Assembly: GCA_036946415.1 (NCBI GenBank)
Contig: JAQIJD010000001.1
Coordinates: 248,001 to 312,000 of the forward strand
DNA length: 64,000 nt
Origin: Sphingomonas_Q fennica_A
GTDB taxonomy: Bacteria; Pseudomonadota; Alphaproteobacteria; Sphingomonadales; Sphingomonadaceae
Reading direction: 5' to 3'
Numbering within the stretch: the first letter of the stretch is position 1; each line of letters starts with the position of its first letter. A program made the translations under genes and the position numbers. Of this stretch, positions 49,348 to 57,515 are shown piece by piece. A model generated the notes under the pieces. That model had not been told where the DNA came from and made no database searches. It saw only the letters and a program-made list of their open reading frames with translations.

Positions 49348-49601
49348 GCGGCGGGGGCGACGGTGACGGCGCTGGCGGTGCGGCGGCGAAGCGCGATCGT
49401 CATCCGCCCGATCCGGCAGGCGATCGGATCGAGGCCGAACGGCCCGCGATGCAGCGCCTCCACCGCCACCCCCTCGTCCAGCCCGAGCTCGCGCAGCCGC
49501 CGCGCCTCGCCGGGGGTCAGCTGATCCCAGGCGATGACGGTGACCGCCGCGGGGCGGCGGAGCGGAAGCTGATCGAGGCGCAAGGGCGAATATCCAGGCA
49601 T
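49344..49601 (-). CDS. feoA: Ferrous iron transport protein FeoA
   Basis: This is a cytosolic SH3-like partner of FeoB with 85 residues. Typical segments are ARRLRELGLDEGVAVEALHRGPFGLDPIACRIGRMTIALRRRTA. The ATG at 49601 (MPGYSPLRLDQL) lies 11 bp after the Fur-like palindrome; the open frame further upstream has no similarity to the family. Confidence 0.92.
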   Translation of the reverse strand: MPGYSPLRLDQLPLRRPAAVTVIAWDQLTPGEARRLRELGLDEGVAVEALHRGPFGLDPIACRIGRMTIALRRRTASAVTVAPAA

Positions 49602-49612
49602 CGGGTGATGCG

Positions 49613-49625
49613 ATTGATTATCAAT
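49613..49625. promoter_or_regulatory. Fur-box-like palindrome upstream of feoAB
   Basis: ATTGATTATCAAT is a perfect 6-1-6 dyad, close to the ATGATAATCAT-type core of Fur boxes. It lies 11 bp from the feoA start codon, where a bound repressor would block transcription or initiation. The local AT content contrasts sharply with the surroundings. Confidence 0.6.
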
Positions 49626-49670
49626 AGTGCCGCGAAAACGCCAGCGAAAAGGGGCGCGGGCTACGCCACC

Positions 49671-49698
49671 CCTCCGTTCATGCCGAGCGAAGTCGAGC
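49671..49698. repeat. Dispersed repeat beside the IS110 element
   Basis: CCTCCGTTCATGCCGAGCG followed by AAGTCGAGC matches the inverse of 20751-20784. It ends 15 bp before the stop of the IS110 transposase remnant, so the insertion may lie next to, or inside, this repeat. Confidence 0.55.
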
Positions 49699-49712
49699 AT
49701 CTGTCTTTGACG

Positions 49713-50663
49713 TCAAGCTGGGATGGGGGTCCAGGTACGGTTTTCGGCCACGAGGCGGTTGGCGAGGATGGCGAGTTTGCGGGCGATGGCGACGAGGGCG
49801 ACTTTTGGGGGTTTGCCGGCGTCGCGCAGGCGCCGGTAGGTTTCCGCGAGGTTCGGGTTGTATCGGCTGGCGACGAGGGCGCTCATGTAGAGAGCCTGTC
49901 GGAGGGCGGCGCGGCCGCCGCGGATGCGTCTTTGGCCGCTACTGGTGCCGCTGTCGCGGGCGATGGGGGCGAGGCCGGCCATGGCTGCGACCTGCTTGGC
50001 GGTGAGCTGTCCGAGTTCGCGCAGGTATGCGAGGAAGGCGAGGGCGGTGACGGGGCCGACGCCGGGAATGGACCTGAGGACAGCCGCACGCCGGGCGATG
50101 GCGGGGGCCTGGGCGATGGCGGTTTCGATCTGCCGGTCGAGGCGGGCGATGTGGCGGACGATGCCTCGGCTGCGGCACCCGAGCGTCCGGCGCAGCCATG
50201 GGTCGGTGGTGGCGGCGCGGCGATTGTCGAGGGCGACCTGTTCGGCGATGGCGGCGGTTCTGGCGGTGGCGAGTTAGGCGAGGTGTTCCTGGGCGGGATC
50301 GGGCGGTGCCGTGGGTGCCGGTGACAGCCGCTCGGCCATGAGCGCGAGCATCGCCGCATGGATCCTGTCATTCTTCGCCAGCTGCCCGATCGCCTGAGCG
50401 AAGCGACGGGCACGCAGCGGATCGACGAGGGCCGTAGCGAGGCCGGCGGCATGGAGATGGCGGTGCAGCGCACGGTGGAAAGTGCCGGTCGGCTCGATCG
50501 CCACCAACGCGATGTCCAGCTGCCGCAGCCGCCGGACAAGCTGCCGTCGCCCGGCCGCATCGTTGCCGACTGCGAACCGCTCGTCCAAGGGGTGGAGGTG
50601 GACATCGAGCCGTGCCCGGGACACGTCGATACCAACGTAGATCGTCTGTTCCTTGCCTTGCAT
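49713..50663 (-). pseudogene. IS110-family transposase with an internal stop
   Basis: The 316-residue reading frame has the N-terminal RuvC-like DEDD domain (VGIDVSRARLDVHLHP, VAIEPTGTFHRAL) and the C-terminal Transposase_20 domain with the serine region GLAPIARDSGTSSGQRRIRGGR. Two lesions are visible. An in-frame TAA at 50274-50276 splits the protein after about 129 residues. The last acidic residue of the family motif DRxDA is histidine (NDRIHA). Both parts are in the same frame, so the damage is by point mutation rather than frameshift. It is therefore probably inactive. Confidence 0.88.
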
Positions 50664-50939
50664 GCGGGACTTGCTCCCCATCATCTGTTCAGGCCAGACA
50701 AAGGGACCGGGCGGACCTGTCTCGACTACGGTTCCAGCCAAGGGACAAACGGTCCCGCCCGGCCGAGCGGCGGGGGTGGCCACCCCCGCCGCTCACCCCA
50801 TCCGACGCATCGAATCGGGCCAACCGCAAGATGCAAGGGCTACGCGCAAGGGCCGCCCCGCCCACCGGTCGCGCCCCGCCGGTTGAGGCGGGGCGGGGGT
50901 TCCGGTAAGGGCGCGCACTTGTTCGGAGACCCATCGCAC
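50664..50939. other. IS110 left end and argS leader: structured non-coding DNA
   Basis: No gene is seen. The stretch holds three strong folds. CCGGGCGGAC (50707-50716) can pair with GTCCCGCCCGG (50752-50762) around an internal loop and could be a remnant of an IS110 bridge RNA. A 30-bp perfect palindrome occupies 50765-50794. A hairpin CGCCCCGCC/GGCGGGGCG (50872-50895) lies just upstream of argS. Confidence 0.5.
50765..50794. repeat. 30-bp perfect palindrome
   Basis: GAGCGGCGGGGGTGG is followed directly by its exact complement, giving a dyad without loop. Such sites can form cruciforms and are favoured targets of some IS110 elements. It may alternatively be a terminator-like element of the argS leader. 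Confidence 0.7.
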
Positions 50940-52667
50940 GTGACCACGCTCTACGCCCGCTTCGCCGCCGATCTCGATGCCGTGCTGGACGATCTCGTCG
51001 CCGCCGGCACGCTGCCGGGCGGGCTGGCGCGCCGTGCCATCACGGTCGAGCCGCCGCGCGATGCGGCGCATGGCGATCTTTCGACCAACGCCGCGATGGT
51101 GCTGGCCAAGGGCGCCGGCATGGCCCCGCGCGCGCTGGCCGAGGCGCTGCTGCCGCGGCTGACGGCGCTGCCGCAGGTGGCCGCCGCCGCCATCGCCGGT
51201 CCCGGCTTCGTCAATCTGACGCTGACCGACGATGCGTGGCGCGACGAATTGCGGCAGGTCGCGGCGCTGGGCGGGGATTATGGCCGGTCCGACATGGGGC
51301 AGGGCGCGCACGTCAACGTCGAATATGTCTCGGCCAATCCGACCGGGCCGATGCACATGGGCCATTGCCGCGGTGCCGTGGTGGGCGATGCGCTGGCCGA
51401 TCTGCTGGCCTTCGCCGGCCACCGGGTGACGCGCGAATATTATATCAACGATGCCGGCGGCCAGGTCGACGTGCTCGCCCGCTCCGCCCACCTCCGCTAT
51501 CGCGAGGCGCTGGGGGAGGCGGTGACGATCCCCGAGGGGCTCTATCCGGGCGACTATCTGGTGCCGGTCGGCCAGGCGCTGGCCGCCGACTATGGCGACC
51601 GCTACGTCGCCGCCCGCGAGGACGAATGGCTGGCGACCTTCCGCACGCGCGCGGTGGCGGCGATGATGGCGATGATCCGCGCCGATCTCGCGCTGCTCGG
51701 CATCCACCACGACGTCTTCTCGTCCGAGGCGGCGTTGCAGGCGTCGGGCGCGGTCGCGGCGGCGGTCGACCGGCTGGAGGCGGCGGGCTACGTCTATCAG
51801 GGCGTGCTGGAAGCGCCCAAGGGCGAGACACCCGAGGATTGGGAGCCGGTCGAGCTGACTTTGTTCCGTTCGACCCGGTTCGGCGACGATCAGGACCGGC
51901 CGATCCGCAAGTCGAACGGCGCGTGGACCTATTTCGGCGCGGACATCGCCTATCATGCCGACAAGGCGGCGCGCGCCGACCAGCTGATCGACATCTGGGG
52001 CGCGGACCATGCCGGCACGGTCAAGCGCATCCAGGCCGCCGTCGCCGCGCTGACGGGGGGTGCGACGCGCTTCGACGTGAAGCTCGTCCAGATGGTGCGG
52101 CTGCTGCGCGGGGGTGAGCCGGTCAAGATGTCCAAGCGTTCGGGCAGCTTCGTGACGCTGGCCGACGTGGTCGAGGAGGTCGGCAAGGACGTCGTCCGTT
52201 TCACCATGCTGACGCGCAAGGCGGATGCGCAGATGGACTTCGATTTCGCCAAGGTGGTCGAGGCGTCGAAGGACAATCCCGTCTTCTACGTGCAATATGC
52301 GCACGCCCGCGGCCGCTCGCTCCACCGGCGCGCGGCGGAGGCGGGGCTGGCGCTGCCGCCCGCCGATCTCGGCCGGCTGGACGAGGGCGAACTGGCGCTG
52401 GCGAAGATCGCCGCGCAATTCCCGCGCGTGGTGGAGGCGGCGGCGGCGGCACGCGAGCCGCACCGCATCGCCTTCTACCTCTACGATCTGGCGGCGGCCT
52501 TCCATGCCCTGTGGAACCGCGGCAACGACGATCCCGCGCGCCGCTTCCTGATCCCCGACGATGCCGGGCTGACGGCGGCGAGGCTGGCGCTGTCCGACGC
52601 GATCGGGCAGATCGTGCGCAACGGCCTGAAGCTGATGGGGGTCGAGGCCGCGGAGGAGATGCACTGA
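50940..52667 (+). CDS. argS: Arginyl-tRNA synthetase
   Basis: This class I synthetase charges tRNA-Arg. It has 575 residues. The N-terminal Add-1 domain is followed by NPTGPMHMGHCRG (HIGH-type motif), the KMSKR motif in VKMSKRSG and a DALR anticodon-binding domain at the C-terminus. The start is a GTG at 50940 with GGAG 11 bp upstream. It heads the chain argS-SPOR-nagZ-scpA-scpB-tatABC, with overlaps or very short gaps. The IS110 remnant lies just upstream, so the original promoter may have been displaced. Confidence 0.96.
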   Translation: MTTLYARFAADLDAVLDDLVAAGTLPGGLARRAITVEPPRDAAHGDLSTNAAMVLAKGAGMAPRALAEALLPRLTALPQVAAAAIAGPGFVNLTLTDDAWRDELRQVAALGGDYGRSDMGQGAHVNVEYVSANPTGPMHMGHCRGAVVGDALADLLAFAGHRVTREYYINDAGGQVDVLARSAHLRYREALGEAVTIPEGLYPGDYLVPVGQALAADYGDRYVAAREDEWLATFRTRAVAAMMAMIRADLALLGIHHDVFSSEAALQASGAVAAAVDRLEAAGYVYQGVLEAPKGETPEDWEPVELTLFRSTRFGDDQDRPIRKSNGAWTYFGADIAYHADKAARADQLIDIWGADHAGTVKRIQAAVAALTGGATRFDVKLVQMVRLLRGGEPVKMSKRSGSFVTLADVVEEVGKDVVRFTMLTRKADAQMDFDFAKVVEASKDNPVFYVQYAHARGRSLHRRAAEAGLALPPADLGRLDEGELALAKIAAQFPRVVEAAAAAREPHRIAFYLYDLAAAFHALWNRGNDDPARRFLIPDDAGLTAARLALSDAIGQIVRNGLKLMGVEAAEEMH

Positions 52668-53395
52668 TGGCCGAGCCGATCGGGCCGGGCGACGACGACC
52701 TGCGCTGGGCGGAGGAGCGCCCCGCGGTCGATTACGATCGCGAACATGGCTTCGGCCGGATGGCCAGGACGCTGCTGACCCTGCTCGCCGGCGTCGCCAT
52801 CGCCTCGCTCGTTATCTGGTGGTTCGCGCTGCGCGACGGCAGCCTGTTCGGCGCCGGCCGGCTCATCAAGGCGCCCGCCGGCAGCTATCGCGAGCGGCCG
52901 GCCGAGGCGGGCGGCATGCAGGTGGAAGGCACGGGCGACCTTTCCTACGGCGCCAGCGAGGGGATCGACGTGGACAGCGCGATCGATCTCGACGCGATGC
53001 CCGAAGCGCCGATCACCGCCAATGCCACGGCACCGATCGTGATGCCGCAGGCGCTGCCGGGCGGCGGGACGACACCGGCGCTGCCTGCGCCCGGCACGCC
53101 CCCGGCGGCGGCACTCGCGCCGGCGCCGGCCGCCACCCCGGCGCCGGCCGAGCCGCCGGCCGCGACGCGCGGCACGATCCAGCTCGGCGCCTTTTCGCAA
53201 AAGGCCAAGGCGCAGGCGGCGTGGAAATCGCTGTCGGGCCGCTTTGCCTTTTTGGCGCCACTGGAAAGCACGGTGCTGGAGGTGAAGGGGGACGGCAAGA
53301 CCGTCTATCGCCTGCGCGCCGCCGCCGGGGCCGAGGCGGCGGGCATCTGCCGCAAGCTGACGGTAGCGGGCGAGACCTGCTCGGTGGTCGGCTGA
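52667..53395 (+). CDS. SPOR-domain membrane protein
   Basis: This is a bitopic protein of 242 residues with a cytoplasmic N-terminus of about 40, one membrane helix (LLTLLAGVAIASLVIWWFAL), a long Ala/Pro periplasmic linker and a C-terminal SPOR domain of about 75 residues (GTIQLGAFSQKAKAQAAWKSL...YRLRAAAG). SPOR domains bind denuded peptidoglycan at the septum. It overlaps argS by one base and precedes nagZ, also a peptidoglycan enzyme. Confidence 0.9.
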   Translation: MAEPIGPGDDDLRWAEERPAVDYDREHGFGRMARTLLTLLAGVAIASLVIWWFALRDGSLFGAGRLIKAPAGSYRERPAEAGGMQVEGTGDLSYGASEGIDVDSAIDLDAMPEAPITANATAPIVMPQALPGGGTTPALPAPGTPPAAALAPAPAATPAPAEPPAATRGTIQLGAFSQKAKAQAAWKSLSGRFAFLAPLESTVLEVKGDGKTVYRLRAAAGAEAAGICRKLTVAGETCSVVG

Positions 53396-53405
53396 GGTGG
53401 CCGCG

Positions 53406-54416
53406 ATGACGCCGCTGTTCCTGGGGCTGGCCGGGCCGGCCCTCAGCGCCGCCGAGCGCGCCTTCTTCCGCTCGATCGATCCCGCCGGCTTCATCCTGTT
53501 CGCGCGCAACGTCGTGGAGCCGGGGCAATTACGCGCGCTGACCGACGATCTGCGCGATCTGACGGGCCGTGCCGACCTGCCGATCCTGATCGACCAGGAA
53601 GGCGGCCGCGTCGCGCGGATGAAGCCGCCGCACTGGCCCGCCTTTCCGCCCGGCGCGCTGTTCGCCGCCGCCTACCGCCGATCGCCGATCGCGGCGATGC
53701 AGGCGGCGCGGATGAACGGCCGCGCGCTGGCGGCGATGCTGCGCGAGGCCGGCATCACCGTCGATTGCCTGCCGCTGCTGGACGTGCGGCAGGAGGGCGC
53801 GCACGACATCATCGGCGATCGCGCGCTGGGGGCGGAGCCGATGCAGGTCGCGGCGCTCGGCCGGGCGGTGATCGACGGGCTGCGCGAGGGCGGCGTAATC
53901 GGCGTCGTCAAGCATATGCCCGGCCACGGGCGGGCGATGGCCGACAGCCACCTCGAACTGCCCGTCGTCACCGCCGATGCGGCGGAACTGGAAGCCGACA
54001 TACGCCCGTTCCGCACGCTCGCCGCCGCGCCGATGGGGATGACCGCGCACGTCGTCTACACCGTGTGGGATAGGGAGCGGTGCGCCAGCCTGTCGCCGGT
54101 CGTGATCGGGGATGTGATCCGTGGGGCGATCGGCTTCGACGGGCTGCTGATGTCGGACGATCTCGGCATGAAGGCGCTGGCCGGCGATTTCGGCGCGCGC
54201 GCGGCCGGCGTGCTGGCGGCCGGCTGCGACATCGCGCTCCACTGTTCGGGCGACATGGCCGAGATGGAGGGGGTTGCGGGGGCGGTCGGCGCGATCGGTG
54301 CCGCGGCGGTGGCGCGGCTCGACCGGGCGATGGCGACGATCGCCGGGGCGGGGCCTGCCGCCCCCGCCGCCGTCTCGATCGCCGAGCGCGATGCCCTCCT
54401 TACCGCCATCGGCTGA
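53406..54416 (+). CDS. nagZ: Beta-N-acetylhexosaminidase NagZ
   Basis: This cytosolic glycoside hydrolase family 3 enzyme removes N-acetylglucosamine from muropeptides in cell-wall recycling. It has 336 residues with LILIDQEGGRVARMKPP-type core (LPILIDQEGG), the catalytic loop VKHMPGHGRAMADSH and the nucleophile segment GLLMSDDLGMKAL. The ATG at 53406 has GAGG 8 bp upstream; a GTG at 53397 is an alternative. It overlaps scpA by 26 bp. Confidence 0.95.
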   Translation: MTPLFLGLAGPALSAAERAFFRSIDPAGFILFARNVVEPGQLRALTDDLRDLTGRADLPILIDQEGGRVARMKPPHWPAFPPGALFAAAYRRSPIAAMQAARMNGRALAAMLREAGITVDCLPLLDVRQEGAHDIIGDRALGAEPMQVAALGRAVIDGLREGGVIGVVKHMPGHGRAMADSHLELPVVTADAAELEADIRPFRTLAAAPMGMTAHVVYTVWDRERCASLSPVVIGDVIRGAIGFDGLLMSDDLGMKALAGDFGARAAGVLAAGCDIALHCSGDMAEMEGVAGAVGAIGAAAVARLDRAMATIAGAGPAAPAAVSIAERDALLTAIG

Positions 54417-55146
54417 GGCGCCGCCGGCGGGGGCGGTGCTGACGCTCGATCTGGGAAGCTGGGAAGGGCCGCTCGACCTGCTGCTGGCGCTGGCCCGCAC
54501 GCAGAAGGTCGACCTGCGCGAAATCTCGATCCTGGCGCTGGTCGAGCAATATCTGGCGTTCATCGCCGGCGCGCGCGCGCTCGATCTGGAACTGGCGGCC
54601 GATTATCTGGTGATGGCGGCGTGGCTCGCCTTCCTGAAGTCCGCGCTGCTGCTGCCCGCCGACCCGGAGGCGGACCCCGATCCGCAGGAACTGGCGCTGC
54701 AGCTGCAACTCCGTCTCGCCCGGCTGGATGCGATGCGCGAGGCGGGGGCGCGGCTGATGGCGCGCGACCGGCTGGGGCGCGACGTGTTCGCGCGCGGCGC
54801 GCCCGAGGGGCTGGCGCTGGTCCGCCGCCCGGCGTGGCAGGCGACCCTGTTCGATCTGATGGCGGCCTACGGCGCGGTGCGGGCGCGCAACCGGCCGGTG
54901 ATCCACATGGTCCGCGCGCGCGAGGTGATGACGCTGGAGGAGGCGCTTGCGCTGGTCGAGCGGATGGTGGGATCGCGGCTCGACTGGACGGCGCTGGAAG
55001 CGTTCGTGCCGGCGGGGCTGGCAGGCCGGCTGCGGCGATCGGCGCTCGCCTCGGGCTTCGTCGCCGCGCTGGAACTGGCGCGGCAGGGCAAGGTCCGCCT
55101 CACGCAGGACGGCGCCTTTTCGCCGCTGATGCTGCGCGCGCCATGA
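54391..55146 (+). CDS. scpA: Segregation and condensation protein A
   Basis: This is the kleisin subunit of the SMC-ScpAB condensin that organises the chromosome. It has 251 residues with the N-terminal WEGPLDLLLALARTQKVDLREISILALVEQYL, the helical ADYLVMAAWLAFLKSALLLP segment and a C-terminal winged helix. It overlaps nagZ upstream and scpB downstream. The SMC gene is not in the window. Confidence 0.95.
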   Translation: MPSLPPSAEAPPAGAVLTLDLGSWEGPLDLLLALARTQKVDLREISILALVEQYLAFIAGARALDLELAADYLVMAAWLAFLKSALLLPADPEADPDPQELALQLQLRLARLDAMREAGARLMARDRLGRDVFARGAPEGLALVRRPAWQATLFDLMAAYGAVRARNRPVIHMVRAREVMTLEEALALVERMVGSRLDWTALEAFVPAGLAGRLRRSALASGFVAALELARQGKVRLTQDGAFSPLMLRAP

Positions 55147-55706
55147 CCCCGCTCGCCCGCGCCGTCGAGGCAGCACTGTTCGCGGCGGAGGAGCCGATGA
55201 CCGCGGCCGAAGTGACGGCGGTGGTGGGCGGCGACGCGCGCGCGGCGCTGGCCGAGGTCGCCGCGCGCCACGCGGGCGGCGGCATCGAGCTGGTCGAGCG
55301 CGGCGGCCGCTGGCATTTCCAGACCGCCCCCGATCTCGCCCACCTCCTCCGCCGCGAGCGGACCGAGCCGCGCAAGCTCGGCCGCGCCGCGATCGAGACG
55401 CTGGCGATCGTCGCCTATCACGAGCCGGTCAGCCGGGCCGAGGTGGAGGCGATCCGCGGCGTCGCCGTCGCCAAGGGCACGATCGACACGCTGATGGAAG
55501 CGGGCTGGATCGCGCCCGCCGGCCGCCGCGAGGGGCCGGGCCGCCCGATCCTCTACGCGACGACGCCCGCCTTCCTGACGCACTTCGGCCTCGCCTCGCG
55601 CCGCGACCTGCCGGGGATCGACGATCTGGCGGCGGCGGGGCTGCTCGATCCGGTCGATCTCGCGCTGGAACAACAGCAACTGGAAAAGGATGACGGGGAC
55701 GGGTAG
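55143..55706 (+). CDS. scpB: Segregation and condensation protein B
   Basis: This is the kite subunit of the SMC-ScpAB complex, 187 residues, with two winged-helix domains. Signatures are VEAALFAAEEPMTAAEV, RKLGRAAIETLAIVAYHEPVSRAEVEAIRG and GRPILYATTPAFLTHFGLASRRDLP. The ATG overlaps the scpA stop (ATGA). Confidence 0.95.
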   Translation: MTPLARAVEAALFAAEEPMTAAEVTAVVGGDARAALAEVAARHAGGGIELVERGGRWHFQTAPDLAHLLRRERTEPRKLGRAAIETLAIVAYHEPVSRAEVEAIRGVAVAKGTIDTLMEAGWIAPAGRREGPGRPILYATTPAFLTHFGLASRRDLPGIDDLAAAGLLDPVDLALEQQQLEKDDGDG

Positions 55707-55736
55707 GGAAGCCCGACGATCTCCGGGAGATTCACG

Positions 55737-55982
55737 ATGGGCCTGTCGCTACCGCATATCCTGATCCTTGCCGTCGTGGCGGTGCTGCTGCTGGGCGGCG
55801 GTCGCTTCTCGGCGATGATGGGCGATGTCGCCAAGGGCGTGAAGCAGTTCAAGAAGGGCATGGCCGAGGATGACGACGCCAAGGCCGCACCGCCGCCGGC
55901 CCGCCTCAACGCGCAGCCGCCGCTCGATCCCAATCCCGATCGCGATCTCCAGCCCGCCAAGGACGATCGCCCCGCGCACTGA
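55737..55982 (+). CDS. tatA: Sec-independent translocase protein TatA
   Basis: This is the pore-forming subunit of the twin-arginine translocase, 81 residues. A short N-terminal helix (LPHILILAVVAVLLLGGGRF), an amphipathic helix (FSAMMGDVAKGVKQFKKGM) and a polar Pro-rich tail are seen. It is 30 bp after scpB. The amine oxidases and the amidohydrolase in this window carry Tat signals and need this system. Confidence 0.94.
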   Translation: MGLSLPHILILAVVAVLLLGGGRFSAMMGDVAKGVKQFKKGMAEDDDAKAAPPPARLNAQPPLDPNPDRDLQPAKDDRPAH

Positions 55983-56031
55983 TCCCGCATCCGTGATCCG
56001 CTTTACGCCCCCCCGGCGCCGCTGACCGGCG

Positions 56032-56448
56032 ATGTTCGACGTCGCCCCCACCGAGCTGCTGCTGCTCGGCATCGTCGCGCTCGTCGTGATCGGGCCGAAG
56101 GATCTGCCGCGGGCGATGCGCTTCGTCGGCAAGTGGGTCGGCCGCGCGCGCGGCATGGCGCGCCATTTCCGCGACGGCGTCGACGAGATGATCCGCCAGT
56201 CCGAACTGGAGGAGATGGAGAAGAAATGGCGCGAGGAGAATGAGCGGATCATGCGCGAGCATCCCGCCCCCGCGCCCTATCACCCCGTAGCCCCCGAAGC
56301 GCTGCCCGCCCCCGCGCCCGATCCCGAGGCGCTGGACGATGCCGCCGAGGCGGCCGCCGCGCGCCCCGCCGTGCTGTCGACCCCGGCCACGCCGCATCCG
56401 CCCGCCGCCGCCCCGGCACCGGCCCCGGCCGAGGAACCCCGGCCGTGA
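56032..56448 (+). CDS. tatB: Sec-independent translocase protein TatB
   Basis: This is a twin-arginine translocase receptor subunit of 138 residues. The N-terminal helix is MFDVAPTELLLLGIVALVVIGPKDLPRAMR, with the glutamate typical of TatB in the helix. An amphipathic helix and a long Ala/Pro-rich tail follow. Its stop overlaps the tatC GTG start. Confidence 0.94.
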   Translation: MFDVAPTELLLLGIVALVVIGPKDLPRAMRFVGKWVGRARGMARHFRDGVDEMIRQSELEEMEKKWREENERIMREHPAPAPYHPVAPEALPAPAPDPEALDDAAEAAAARPAVLSTPATPHPPAAAPAPAPAEEPRP

Positions 56449-57212
56449 CCGACGATATCGACGAAAGCCGCGCGCCCCTGCTCGATCATCTGATCGAGCT
56501 GCGCCGTCGGCTGCTGTGGTCGCTGGCGGCGCTGGGCGCGGCCTTCGCGCTGTGCCTGACCTTCGCGCGCCAGATCCTGACGGTGCTCGTCCACCCGCTG
56601 GTGATGGCGGGGCAGGGCAAGGTGATCTATACCCAGATCTTCGAGGCCTTCTTCGTCGAGCTGAAGGTCGCCTTCTTCGCCGCGCTGATGCTGGCCTTCC
56701 CGGTGATCGCCATCCAGATCTGGCGGTTCGTGGCGCCCGGCCTCTACCGGCAGGAAAAGCGCGCGCTGCTGCCCTTCATCGTCGCCACGCCGGTGCTGTT
56801 CGCGATGGGGGCGAGCCTCGCCTATTTCGTCGCCATTCCGATGGCGCTGCACTTCCTGCTGGGCTTTTCGGGCAATCTCGGCGGCTTGCAGCAGGAGGCG
56901 TTGCCTGCGATCGGCAACTATCTTTCGTTCGTCATGCAATTCCTGTTCGGGTTCGGCGCGGCGTTCCTGCTGCCCGTCCTCCTGATGCTGCTGGAGCGGG
57001 CGGGGATCGTCACCGGGCCGCAGCTTCGCGGCTTTCGCCGCTATGCGATCGTCCTCAACACCGCGGTGGCGGCGGTGCTGAGCCCGCCCGACGTGGGATC
57101 GATGATCCTGCTCGCGGTGCCGCTGATCATCCTGTACGAATGCGCGCTGATCGGGATCTGGTTCACGCAGCGGCGCCGCGACAAGGCGGTGATCGTCGCC
57201 GACCCGGCCTGA
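56445..57212 (+). CDS. tatC: Sec-independent translocase protein TatC
   Basis: This is the six-helix membrane subunit that recognises twin-arginine signals, 255 residues. Signatures are the N-terminal LLDHLIELRRRLLWSL, FKVAFFAALMLAFPV-like first-periplasmic-loop region and FRRYAIVLNTAVAAVLSPPDVGSMILLAVPLIILYE. The start is GTG at 56445 within GTGA, overlapping tatB. It is the last gene of the argS-tat run; a bidirectional terminator follows. Confidence 0.95.
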   Translation: MTDDIDESRAPLLDHLIELRRRLLWSLAALGAAFALCLTFARQILTVLVHPLVMAGQGKVIYTQIFEAFFVELKVAFFAALMLAFPVIAIQIWRFVAPGLYRQEKRALLPFIVATPVLFAMGASLAYFVAIPMALHFLLGFSGNLGGLQQEALPAIGNYLSFVMQFLFGFGAAFLLPVLLMLLERAGIVTGPQLRGFRRYAIVLNTAVAAVLSPPDVGSMILLAVPLIILYECALIGIWFTQRRRDKAVIVADPA

Positions 57213-57217
57213 GGCAC

Positions 57218-57253
57218 AAAAAAAGGGCGCCGCCCTTCGGCAGCGCCCCTTTT
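57218..57253. terminator. Bidirectional terminator between tatC and entericidin gene
   Basis: A7, then GGGCGC...GCGCCC with inner pairing, then CTTTT. T tracts on both strands serve the converging tatC and entericidin-like transcripts. Confidence 0.8.
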
Positions 57254-57270
57254 CGGCCTGGATGGCGCGC

Positions 57271-57405
57271 TTACTTGGCGCCTTCGGCCGTCCGCGAAAC
57301 GGCGTTGCCCGCCGAGGAAACGTCCTTGCCGGCGCCGGAAACCGTGTTGCAGGCGGAAACCATCAGCCCGCCGGCGACCAGTGCAAGTGCGATTACCTTA
57401 CGCAT
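57271..57405 (-). CDS. Entericidin A/B-family small lipoprotein
   Basis: This is a 44-residue lipoprotein. The signal MRKVIALALVAGGLMVSAC ends in a lipobox, and the mature part NTVSGAGKDVSSAGNAVSRTAEGA is the entericidin pattern. Such genes are commonly induced by the general stress response in alphaproteobacteria. AGGGAG lies 6 bp before the ATG. A GGAAC box with a poor -10 (GGAAC-N16-GATT) lies about 75 bp upstream, so stress control is possible but weakly supported. Confidence 0.88.
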   Translation of the reverse strand: MRKVIALALVAGGLMVSACNTVSGAGKDVSSAGNAVSRTAEGAK

Positions 57406-57515
57406 GTGAAGCTCCCTCGAAACGACGCTGCCCTTGAGCGGGCATATCGTGGTTGGGGAAATCCGCCATCGCCGCGTTTGTTCCGGCATCGGCCGGGCGG
57501 ATGCGGATACGAATT

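Larger units (their letters stand above)
49713..50800 (-). mobile_element. Decayed IS110-family insertion sequence
   Basis: The element comprises the broken transposase and probably about 100-200 bp of non-coding left end upstream of it (above 50663). IS110 elements lack long terminal inverted repeats, so exact ends cannot be read. It sits between feoA and argS. The outer limit is placed at the strong palindrome at 50765-50794 only as an estimate. Confidence 0.65.
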
